From positions 1-54,981 of the forward strand of contig JAMPFK010000019.1 of NCBI GenBank assembly GCA_023664485.1: a stretch of 54,981 bases of DNA, written 5' to 3'. A program made the translations under genes and the position numbers. The DNA comes from Bacteroides fragilis (GTDB lineage Bacteria; Bacillota; Clostridia; Lachnospirales; Lachnospiraceae). The notes beneath the pieces were generated by a model. That model ran no database searches and was not told the DNA's origin. It saw only the letters and a program-made list of their open reading frames with translations. Each line of letters starts with the position of its first letter. The first letter of the stretch is position 1. Of this stretch, positions 25,136-32,163 are shown one piece after another.

Positions 25136-26299
25136 ATGTTCAAATATTTATGTTTAAATCCCATTTCCAAAGTGGGAACCGGGAAGTTCAGCAAGGACTA
25201 TGCGCAGACGGAAAATATCGAAGAAGCTGACGGCATTTTGGTCAGAAGCGCGGCGATGCACGATATGGATCTGCCGGAAAATCTTCTGGCTGTTGCAAGG
25301 GCGGGCGCAGGCGTCAACAATATTCCGCTCGATAAATGCGCGGAGAAGGGAATCGTCGTATTCAATACGCCCGGCGCCAATGCGAACGGCGTCAAGGAGC
25401 TCGTTATCGCAGGTATGCTTCTCGCTTCCAGAGACGTTATCGGCGGTATCGAATGGGTCGTCGCCAATCAGGATAAGGAGGATATTGCCAGGGCAGCGGA
25501 GAAAGCCAAGAAGAATTTCGCAGGCACGGAGGTACGGGATAAAAAGCTGGGGATCATCGGGCTTGGCGCTATCGGCGTCAAGGTAGCAAATGTGGCGAAA
25601 TATCTCGGCATGGAAGTATATGGCTATGACCCTTATGTTTCCGTAGACGCGGCATGGAATCTGAACCGCGACGTAAAGCATGCCTTAAATGTAGATGAAA
25701 TTTATGAAAACTGCGATATCGTTACGATCCATGTGCCGTTAATGGATGCGACGAAGGGCATGATCGATAAAGAAGCTATCGCAAAAATGAAAGACGGCGT
25801 GATTCTGCTGAATTTTGCAAGAGATCTTCTTGTGGATGAGAAAGCGGTTCTCGACGGAATCAACGCGGGAAAAATCCGCAAGTATGTATCCGATTTTCCG
25901 AATCCGGTAACGGCGGGAAAGGAAGGCTGTATCGTTATTCCGCATCTTGGCGCATCGACGGAGGAATCGGAAGACAACTGCGCGAAAATGGCAGTCGAAG
26001 AACTGATGGATTATCTGGAGAACGGTAATATCATCAACAGCGTCAACTATCCGAAATGCGATATGGGCATCTGTACGCAGGCGGGACGCGTGGCCATTTT
26101 CCACAAAAACATTGCGAATATGATCACCAAATTTACCGCTTGTTTCGGCGATAATAACATCAATATTTCCGATATGACCAATAAGTCAAAAGGGGAAGTG
26201 GCGTATACGATGCTGGACATTGAAGCGCCGGCTACCGAAGAGATGATTCGGAAGCTGTCCTCTATTCCGGGCGTCTTCCGTGTGAGAGTCATTAAATGA
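25136..26299 (+). CDS. serA: D-3-phosphoglycerate dehydrogenase with ACT domain
   Basis: A 387-residue NAD-dependent dehydrogenase for the first step of serine synthesis, with a C-terminal ACT domain (about residues 315-387) expected to sense serine. The Rossmann motif is GIIGLGAIGVKVANVAKYLG and the substrate arginine lies in LLNFARDLLVDEKAV. The catalytic His is in VIPHLGASTEESEDN. The segment that normally carries the paired glutamate (DVFxxEP) reads YVSDFPNPVTAGKEG instead, so the acid partner is displaced or absent, a short variant form. It is shorter than the 410-residue E. coli type and lacks the intervening domain of the 525-residue type. A perfect 15-bp hairpin follows. Confidence 0.93.
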   Translation: MFKYLCLNPISKVGTGKFSKDYAQTENIEEADGILVRSAAMHDMDLPENLLAVARAGAGVNNIPLDKCAEKGIVVFNTPGANANGVKELVIAGMLLASRDVIGGIEWVVANQDKEDIARAAEKAKKNFAGTEVRDKKLGIIGLGAIGVKVANVAKYLGMEVYGYDPYVSVDAAWNLNRDVKHALNVDEIYENCDIVTIHVPLMDATKGMIDKEAIAKMKDGVILLNFARDLLVDEKAVLDGINAGKIRKYVSDFPNPVTAGKEGCIVIPHLGASTEESEDNCAKMAVEELMDYLENGNIINSVNYPKCDMGICTQAGRVAIFHKNIANMITKFTACFGDNNINISDMTNKSKGEVAYTMLDIEAPATEEMIRKLSSIPGVFRVRVIK

Positions 26300-26352
26300 C
26301 CATAGACGGGGCAGGAAAGCGTTGGGAAACGTTCGAAAATATAAAGAACAGG

Positions 26353-26385
26353 AGAAGCTCCCATGCCGGCGGCATGGGAGCTTCT
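26353..26385 (+). terminator. Long perfect hairpin after serA
   Basis: AGAAGCTCCCATGCC (26353-26367) pairs perfectly with GGCATGGGAGCTTCT (26371-26385) around a 3-nt loop. The T run after it is poor. It lies in the convergent gap between serA and the small minus-strand gene, so it may serve both. Confidence 0.7.
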
Positions 26386-26402
26386 GCGTTTGTAAGGTTC
26401 TG

Positions 26403-26666
26403 TTAGAAAATATTGTTGTCCTTCAATTCCGCCTGGAACTGTTCCTCCGCCTTGACGGCAACTTCGCTTGCCAGATCCATATAAAGAATAAAGACATCTT
26501 CAACGGACATCCCCTTTTCTTTCGCGATTTCTTCCATGACGGGCTTTAAGGTTTCCAGCTGGAAGGAAACGGGCGTTTTCTGCGGATCGATGTCCGCCAG
26601 CGTCTTTTCGGCATAGGCATTGATTTTATGAAGAATTTCGGTATGTTCAGGAGTCATGATTTTCAT
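26403..26666 (-). CDS. Small acidic helical protein of unknown function
   Basis: An 87-residue protein, mostly helical and acidic, with no TM segment and no motif I recognise. It contains PQKTPVSFQLETLKPVMEEI and SVEDVFILYMDLASEVAVKAE. A GGGATGAAAATC context (AAGGG before the ATG) gives an acceptable ribosome site on the minus strand. It is convergent with serA and separated from the DUF1015 gene by a palindromic element. Its frame is clean and its composition resembles the core genome, so I think it is real. No function can be inferred. Confidence 0.6.
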   Translation of the reverse strand: MKIMTPEHTEILHKINAYAEKTLADIDPQKTPVSFQLETLKPVMEEIAKEKGMSVEDVFILYMDLASEVAVKAEEQFQAELKDNNIF

Positions 26667-26692
26667 CCCTTTCTTATATATAGTAGCACAAC

Positions 26693-26778
26693 CTGGCTGT
26701 CTGTAAGGCGAACCACAATTCGCCAGGCGCCGGAAGATCGCCAGGCGACGAAAGTTCGCCTTATGATAATACAGCCAG
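26693..26778. repeat. 86-bp palindromic element (MITE- or REP-like)
   Basis: The outer arms CTGGCTGT (26693-26700) and ACAGCCAG (26771-26778) enclose AAGGCGAAC (26705-26713) and GTTCGCCTT (26754-26762). The centre holds a direct repeat, TCGCCAGGCG, twice about 20 bp apart. It fills the gap between the small minus-strand gene and the DUF1015 gene. Confidence 0.6.
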
Positions 26779-26870
26779 TATATATTTTAGCATTGAAAGC
26801 TTGTGCTGTACAGGCATTTTTGATAAAATAAACTGAACAATACAAAACAGGAAAAGGAACGGGTGAGAGA

Positions 26871-28115
26871 ATGGCTGACATTATTCCATTTAAGGCTCTG
26901 CGTCCAAGAGAAGATCTGGTCGGGAAGATTGCGGCGCTGCCATATGATGTGTATAGCAGGAAAGAAGCGCGGGAGAAGGTGGCGGGGGATACGCTTTCCT
27001 TTCTGCGCATTGACAGGCCGGAGACACAGTTCCCGGAGGATTATGATATGTACGCGCCGGAGGTTTATGAGAAAGCGCGGGAAATGCTTCAGGAGATGAC
27101 AGCGCGCGGAGAATTTGTGGCGGAAGAGGCGCCGGCCTATTATGTCTACGAGCTTATTATGAATGGCAGATCCCAGACGGGGATCGGCGCCTGCGCTTCC
27201 GTGGACGATTATGAGAATGAAATCATCAGGAAACATGAGAATACGAGGGCGGAGAAAGAAGCGGACAGGATTCGCCATGTGGATATCTGCAATGCGCAGA
27301 CCGGGCCGATTTTCTTAGCTTACAGAAGAAGACCGGAGATACAGGCAGAGGTGGAGAAAGCCATGAAAAAGCCGCCGCTGTATGATTTTACGGCGGAGGA
27401 CGGGATTAGGCATCGGGTGTGGCGGATTGACGATGAACAGTCCATTGAAGCGGTTCGGGAAGGTTTTGCCAGGGTGGATGCGGTTTACATAGCGGACGGG
27501 CATCACAGATGCGCTTCCGCCGTCCGGGTTTCACAGAAGCGCAGGGCGGAAAATCCGGGATATACGGGACAGGAGGATTTTAATTATTTCCTGTCGGTTA
27601 TTTTTCCCGATGACCAGCTTTTTATTATGGATTATAACAGGGTCGTTAAATCGTTGAACGGATATACGGAGGAAGCATTTCTCGCAAGGGTGTGTGAGAT
27701 CTTTGAAACGGCGGAAGTTGGAGATATGCCGTACCATCCCGCGAAAAAAGGCGAGATGGGAATGTATCTTGGGGATACCTGGTATAAGCTTGCGGTGAGG
27801 CCGGAAATGCTGTCAGGGGATCCGGTGAGGGATCTGGACGTGGCGCTTCTGCAGAATTTTCTGTTACAGCCGGTGCTCGGAATCCTTGACCCTAAGAGCG
27901 ACGGCAGAATCGATTTTGTCGGCGGGATCCGGGGACTGGAAGAGCTGGAAAGAAGAGTGCGGACGGACTGTAAGGCGGCTTTCGCCATGTATCCGACCGA
28001 TATTCATGAACTGTTCGCGGTTTCCGATGCGGGAAAGCTGATGCCGCCGAAATCAACATGGTTCGAGCCAAAGCTGCGGAGCGGCATTCTGATTCATTCT
28101 CTCGGAAATGAGTGA
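26871..28115 (+). CDS. DUF1015 family protein next to serCA
   Basis: A 414-residue cytoplasmic protein of the DUF1015 family. The N-terminus IIPFKALRPREDLVGKIAALPYDVYS is typical, followed by a conserved RKHENTRAEKEADRIRH (residues 120-136) and IADGHHRCASAVRV (residues 207-220). The DGHHR motif recalls the ParB/sulfiredoxin fold, which in SerK and SbnI supports free-serine kinase activity. DUF1015 genes frequently sit beside serA and serC, as here, so a role in serine or phosphoserine metabolism is a reasonable inference but not shown. A GGGTGAGAG site precedes the ATG. A palindromic element separates it from the serCA operon, so it may have its own promoter. Confidence 0.82.
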   Translation: MADIIPFKALRPREDLVGKIAALPYDVYSRKEAREKVAGDTLSFLRIDRPETQFPEDYDMYAPEVYEKAREMLQEMTARGEFVAEEAPAYYVYELIMNGRSQTGIGACASVDDYENEIIRKHENTRAEKEADRIRHVDICNAQTGPIFLAYRRRPEIQAEVEKAMKKPPLYDFTAEDGIRHRVWRIDDEQSIEAVREGFARVDAVYIADGHHRCASAVRVSQKRRAENPGYTGQEDFNYFLSVIFPDDQLFIMDYNRVVKSLNGYTEEAFLARVCEIFETAEVGDMPYHPAKKGEMGMYLGDTWYKLAVRPEMLSGDPVRDLDVALLQNFLLQPVLGILDPKSDGRIDFVGGIRGLEELERRVRTDCKAAFAMYPTDIHELFAVSDAGKLMPPKSTWFEPKLRSGILIHSLGNE

Positions 28116-28161
28116 AAAACCGGAGATTTCTAATCTGCGATAAGAAAGGAGCATTCTATCG

Positions 28162-30609
28162 ATGAATAAAAAACTTTATAAATTAATGAACTGGGCTGAA
28201 ATTGAGGGAATTATCTATTCGGAGTCGGATAATCCGCATGAAATACTGGGAGCGCATGTATCGGGCGGCAATGTTGTAATTCAGGCATTTCTCCCGGAGG
28301 CAAAAAAGGTGCGCGTCCAGCCGGAAACGGGCGATAAGAGTTATCAGATGGAGTGCGTTGACGAGTCTGGGTATTTTGCGGCCATGATTCCCGGTAAGAT
28401 GCTTTTTTCCTATGAATATATTGCGGAATATGAGGATGGTTCTTTAAAGAAGATAAAGGATGCCTATCGTTTTAAACCGCAGATTACCAAAGAGGATACG
28501 GAGAAATTCAACGCAGGCATTCACTATACGATTTATGAAAAGCTGGGCGCGCATCCGATGAAGCTTGACGGCGTCGAAGGCGTTTATTTTGCGGTCTGGG
28601 CGCCGAATGCGGTACGCGTCAGCACGGTGGGGGATTTTAACGGCTGGGACGGCCGGGTCCATCAGATGAGGCGGTTATGGGACTCCGGTATTTTTGAGAT
28701 TTTCATTCCGGGTGTGAAAGAAGGGGACTGTTATAAATTTGAATTGAAAGTAAAAGGCGGCATGACTTATTTGAAGGCGGATCCTTATGCTTTCGGCCAG
28801 CAGCTCAGGCCCGATACGGCATCCGTTGTCAGGGAGATCGACGGTTTTGAGTGGGAAGATGCCAGATGGATGAAGGAACGCTCCGAAGCGCAGAATGTGA
28901 ACGCGCCGGTCAGCATATATGAATTATACCTCGGTTCTTTTGCAAAGCCGGAGGATGAACGTCCTTATCTGAATTATCGGGAGCTTGCGCCGAAGATTAT
29001 CGATTATGTGAAAAAAATGCACTATACTCATATAGAACTGATGCCGGTGATGGAGCATCCTTTTGACGGCTCCTGGGGCTATCAGGTTATCGGTTATTAT
29101 GCGCCGACGGCCCGATACGGTACGGCGGAAGATTTCATGTATTTTATGAATGAAATGCATAAGGCCGGTATTGGCGTTATTTTAGACTGGGTGCCGGCGC
29201 ATTTTCCGAGGGATACCCAGGGGCTGTCCAATTTTGACGGCACATGCCTCTATGAACATGCGGATCCCCGTCAGGGAAGCCATCCGCACTGGGGGACGCT
29301 CATCTATAACTATGGCAGGCCGGAGGTAAAGAACTATTTGATCGCCAATGCGCTGTACTGGCTCGAACAGTATCATGCGGATGGCATCCGTATGGATGCG
29401 GTGGCATCTATGCTTTATCTGGATTATGGCAAGAACAGCGGTGAATGGGTGGCCAATATGTACGGCGGAAATGAAAATCTGGAAGCGGTGGAATTTTTAA
29501 AACATCTGAATTCCGTTGTGAAAAAGAGGGATGAAGGCGTGCTGATGATCGCGGAAGAATCGACCGCGTGGCCTAAGGTCACGGGGGATGTGGAAGAGGA
29601 CGGCCTGGGCTTTGACTTGAAGTGGAATATGGGCTTTATGAACGATTATCTGAGCTATATTAAGAACGATCCCTATTTCCGTTCCGGCAGTCATAACAAT
29701 CTGACTTTCAGCATGATCTATGCGTACAGTGAGAAATTTGTGCTCGTCTTTTCTCATGACGAGGTCGTTCATGGAAAGGCCACCATGCTTGGAAAGATGC
29801 CGGGAGAGCGGAAAGAGCAGTTCGCGAACCTGCGTCTGACTTATGCTTATCTGATGACCCATCCCGGAAAGAAGCTGCTTTTCATGGGGCAGGACATCGG
29901 CGAATATGACGAGTGGAACGAAGAGCGTGCGGTGGAATGGGAACTGCTGGAGAACGACGATCATAAAAAGCTGAATAAGCTGGTAGCGGATTTGAATAAA
30001 ATGTATACGACGCTGCCCGCTATGTACCAGAAGGACGATTCCTGGGAAGGGTTCGAGTGGATCAACTGCATTACGCCGCAGGCATGTATGCTCTCCTATC
30101 TGCGCAAAGCGGAGAAAGAGGAAGATACGCTGGTCGTTATCGCTAATTTTGCCAATGCAAAGCAGGAATTTACGGTCGGCGTTCCATATGAAGGAAAATA
30201 TAAGGAAATTTTGAATACGGATTCCAGGACCTATGGCGGAAGCGGCTGTGTCAACAAGAAAGAGCTGGAGACGTCGGAGCGGGAATGGGACGGAAAGCCC
30301 TATGCCATCGAGATGGTCAGCGCCCCCCTTTCCATCAGCATTTTCTCTTATACGCCTTATACGCCGGAGGAAAAAGCGGAAATAGAAAAAGCGAAAGCCG
30401 AGGCGCTCCGCAGGGCGAGGGAAGAAAAGGAAAGACAGGAAGCTGAGGAAGAGGCCAGAATTACCGCGCTGGAGGCGGAAGCGGCGAAGGAGGCAGCGAA
30501 GAAAGCCTCGAAGGAAGCGAAGGAAAAAGCAAAGGCGGCCAATGAAGCGGCGGAGCGGCTGAAAAAGATACTCGTGAAGCAGAATATCGTGAAAGAACAA
30601 GAGGATTGA
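28162..30609 (+). CDS. glgB: 1,4-alpha-glucan branching enzyme with charged C-terminal tail
   Basis: An 815-residue GH13 branching enzyme making alpha-1,6 branches in glycogen. The N-terminal CBM48 region includes GVEGVYFAVWAPNAVRVSTV and FNGWD. The catalytic barrel shows VILDWVPAHFPRD, the nucleophile Asp in GIRMDAVASMLYLDYG, the acid Glu in LMIAEESTAW and FSHDEVVHGK. GlgB is usually 620-740 residues; here the last about 85 residues are a Lys/Glu/Ala-rich predicted coiled coil (from YTPEEKAEIEKAKAEALRR to the end) not normally present. AAGGAG precedes the ATG. mscS follows after one base, so they are co-transcribed. No glgA, glgC or glgP is in the window. Confidence 0.93.
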   Translation: MNKKLYKLMNWAEIEGIIYSESDNPHEILGAHVSGGNVVIQAFLPEAKKVRVQPETGDKSYQMECVDESGYFAAMIPGKMLFSYEYIAEYEDGSLKKIKDAYRFKPQITKEDTEKFNAGIHYTIYEKLGAHPMKLDGVEGVYFAVWAPNAVRVSTVGDFNGWDGRVHQMRRLWDSGIFEIFIPGVKEGDCYKFELKVKGGMTYLKADPYAFGQQLRPDTASVVREIDGFEWEDARWMKERSEAQNVNAPVSIYELYLGSFAKPEDERPYLNYRELAPKIIDYVKKMHYTHIELMPVMEHPFDGSWGYQVIGYYAPTARYGTAEDFMYFMNEMHKAGIGVILDWVPAHFPRDTQGLSNFDGTCLYEHADPRQGSHPHWGTLIYNYGRPEVKNYLIANALYWLEQYHADGIRMDAVASMLYLDYGKNSGEWVANMYGGNENLEAVEFLKHLNSVVKKRDEGVLMIAEESTAWPKVTGDVEEDGLGFDLKWNMGFMNDYLSYIKNDPYFRSGSHNNLTFSMIYAYSEKFVLVFSHDEVVHGKATMLGKMPGERKEQFANLRLTYAYLMTHPGKKLLFMGQDIGEYDEWNEERAVEWELLENDDHKKLNKLVADLNKMYTTLPAMYQKDDSWEGFEWINCITPQACMLSYLRKAEKEEDTLVVIANFANAKQEFTVGVPYEGKYKEILNTDSRTYGGSGCVNKKELETSEREWDGKPYAIEMVSAPLSISIFSYTPYTPEEKAEIEKAKAEALRRAREEKERQEAEEEARITALEAEAAKEAAKKASKEAKEKAKAANEAAERLKKILVKQNIVKEQED

Positions 30610-30610
30610 G

Positions 30611-31471
30611 ATGATAGAAATTGAAACGATTGCAGGGGAAACAGTGGATGTGGGGCTGATGCAGTCCTTTTTGCAGGAACTGCCGGAGAAGGCGCTGCGG
30701 TTCGGCCTCCGGGTCCTGTTCGCTCTGCTCGTTTTTGTCATCGGCGTGCAGCTTATCAGGCTGGTCTGCCGGGTCTTGAAAAAATCTCTGCAGCGCGGCA
30801 ATGCGGATGTGGGCGTCATACAGTTTCTCGGTTCCTTTGTCAAGATCGCGCTTTATGTCATCCTGGTCTTTTTCATCGCTTCCGGTTTCGGATTGGATGC
30901 GGCAAGCGTCGTAGCCCTGCTCGGCTCCGCCGGCGTGGCTATCGGCCTTGCCATACAGGGAAGCCTCTCCAATTTTGCAGGAGGGGTGCTGATTCTGCTG
31001 TTAAAACCTTTTAAGGTAGGGGACTATATCGTCGCGGGGAACGGAAATGAAGGAACGGTCGTCGAAATTCAGATTTTTTATACGAAGCTTGCGACCGTGG
31101 ATAACAGGCTGGTAGTGATTCCGAACGGCGATCTGTCCAATTCCAGCATGGTCAATGCCAGCGCCATGCCGACCCGCCGGATCGATATCTCCGTCGGCAT
31201 TTCCTACGAGGCGGATATCCGGGCGGCGAGAGAAGCTTTAATGAAACTGCTGGAGCAGGATGATAAAATATTGCAGGATATGGACAGGCGGATTTTTGTC
31301 GATTCGCTGGGCGACAGTGCGGTCGTGCTCGGCGTACGCTGTCATGTGGCGTCGGCGGACTTCTGGGAAACCAAATGGAGACTGACGGAGAATATCAAGT
31401 ATGCGCTGGATGAAGCGGGAATTCCCATCCCATACAACCAGCTGGATGTACATTTGAAGGAGGATTCATAA
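30611..31471 (+). CDS. mscS: Small-conductance mechanosensitive channel, MscS family
   Basis: A 286-residue membrane channel that opens under membrane tension on osmotic downshock. Three hydrophobic segments occur in the first about 130 residues. The third is the pore helix, rich in Gly and Ala (VVALLGSAGVAIGLAIQGSLSNFAGGVLILLLKPFKVGDYI), given here as the family hallmark at residues 97-137. The cytoplasmic beta domain follows (NEGTVVEIQIFYTKLATVDNR) and then the alpha-beta domain. The start overlaps the end region of glgB (stop and ATG are separated by a single base), indicating translational coupling. Length matches the 286-residue E. coli MscS. Confidence 0.93.
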   Translation: MIEIETIAGETVDVGLMQSFLQELPEKALRFGLRVLFALLVFVIGVQLIRLVCRVLKKSLQRGNADVGVIQFLGSFVKIALYVILVFFIASGFGLDAASVVALLGSAGVAIGLAIQGSLSNFAGGVLILLLKPFKVGDYIVAGNGNEGTVVEIQIFYTKLATVDNRLVVIPNGDLSNSSMVNASAMPTRRIDISVGISYEADIRAAREALMKLLEQDDKILQDMDRRIFVDSLGDSAVVLGVRCHVASADFWETKWRLTENIKYALDEAGIPIPYNQLDVHLKEDS

Positions 31472-31542
31472 AGCCTTTTGGACGGAATTTTTTCTGTGCA
31501 GAAATTTTGTACAAAATTTTTATAGAAAAAGAAAATTCCTTC

Positions 31543-31571
31543 TTGCCAAAAGAGAAATTACCCGTTATAAT
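31543..31571 (+). promoter_or_regulatory. Promoter of the tRNA-Thr gene
   Basis: TTGCCA (31543-31548) and TATAAT (31566-31571) have a 17-bp spacer, about 20 bp before the tRNA 5' end. Confidence 0.8.
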
Positions 31572-31592
31572 AGTCTTTGTGTTTAGGCATAA

Positions 31593-31665
31593 GCTGGAAT
31601 AGCGCAGTCGGTAGCGCAACTGATTCGTAATCAGTAGGTCGAGGGTTCGAGTCCCTTTTCCAGCT
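31593..31665 (+). tRNA. tRNA-Thr (anticodon CGT)
   Basis: A full cloverleaf can be drawn. The acceptor stem is GCTGGAA/TTCCAGC, the D stem GCGC/GCGC, the anticodon stem ACTGA/TCAGT with loop TTCGTAA (anticodon CGT, reading ACG), and the T arm GAGGG-TTCGAGT-CCCTT with one G-U. The discriminator is T. The 3' CCA is not encoded. Confidence 0.96.
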
Positions 31666-31717
31666 TTCTTTTTATGCCCGGAGACAGCCGCGGAACCTCA
31701 AAAAGAAAGGAAACTTC

Positions 31718-32095
31718 ATGAAATTTATTTCTTTATCCAAATCGCAGGAAATCATGGAAAAAAATATTTTAATGGAGGAGTTCAAAGCCGCCGTCCGGGC
31801 CGGCGAGGGAAGAATGGGACAGAAGCATTTATTCTACCGCTATTTTATCAATGCCCGCTATATATCCTATCAGAAGATACAAAAAGCCTATCTGCGGGTG
31901 GAGAGCGGCGAATCGGGAGAATTTCTGCTCAAAGAATTTTATCTGATTCTGAAACTGCAGGATGGAACGGAAGGAAAGCTGCGGTTCGAGCGGGAGGAGA
32001 ATGCGAAAAGAATCCTCACCCATCTGGAAGAACAGTATCCCCATATAGAAATTGGTTATAAAAAGAAAAATAAACAACACAATACCTTGACATAA
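31718..32095 (+). CDS. Small protein with PH-like beta pattern, function unknown
   Basis: A 125-residue basic protein without TM segment. After an N-terminal helix it alternates short hydrophobic strands (ISYQKIQKAYLRVES, EFYLILKLQDGTEGKLRF) and ends with a helix (EENAKRILTHLEEQYP). This pattern resembles bacterial PH-like folds, but that is a secondary-structure guess. The ribosome site AGAAAGGAAAC precedes ATG 31718. It lies between the tRNA and nrdD, and the nrdD promoter overlaps its last codons, so expression is coordinated only by position. Confidence 0.65.
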   Translation: MKFISLSKSQEIMEKNILMEEFKAAVRAGEGRMGQKHLFYRYFINARYISYQKIQKAYLRVESGESGEFLLKEFYLILKLQDGTEGKLRFEREENAKRILTHLEEQYPHIEIGYKKKNKQHNTLT

Positions 32096-32123
32096 AAATC
32101 AGGCATGGTACAATATATAGTGC
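32077..32123 (+). promoter_or_regulatory. nrdDG promoter with paired NrdR-box-like sites
   Basis: TTGACA (32087-32092) and TACAAT (32109-32114) are 16 bp apart. A 16-mer at 32108-32123 has the core CAATATATAGTG, matching the NrdR box pattern (acaCwAtATaTwGtgt). A poorer copy, ACACAATACCTTGACA, lies at 32077-32092. The key C positions (32080 and 32111) are 31 bp apart, the spacing usual for tandem NrdR boxes. They overlap the -35 and -10 boxes. Confidence 0.65.
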
Positions 32124-32163
32124 GTGTAGCAAATGGGCAAAAAGAAATGATTGAGGATCAGGT

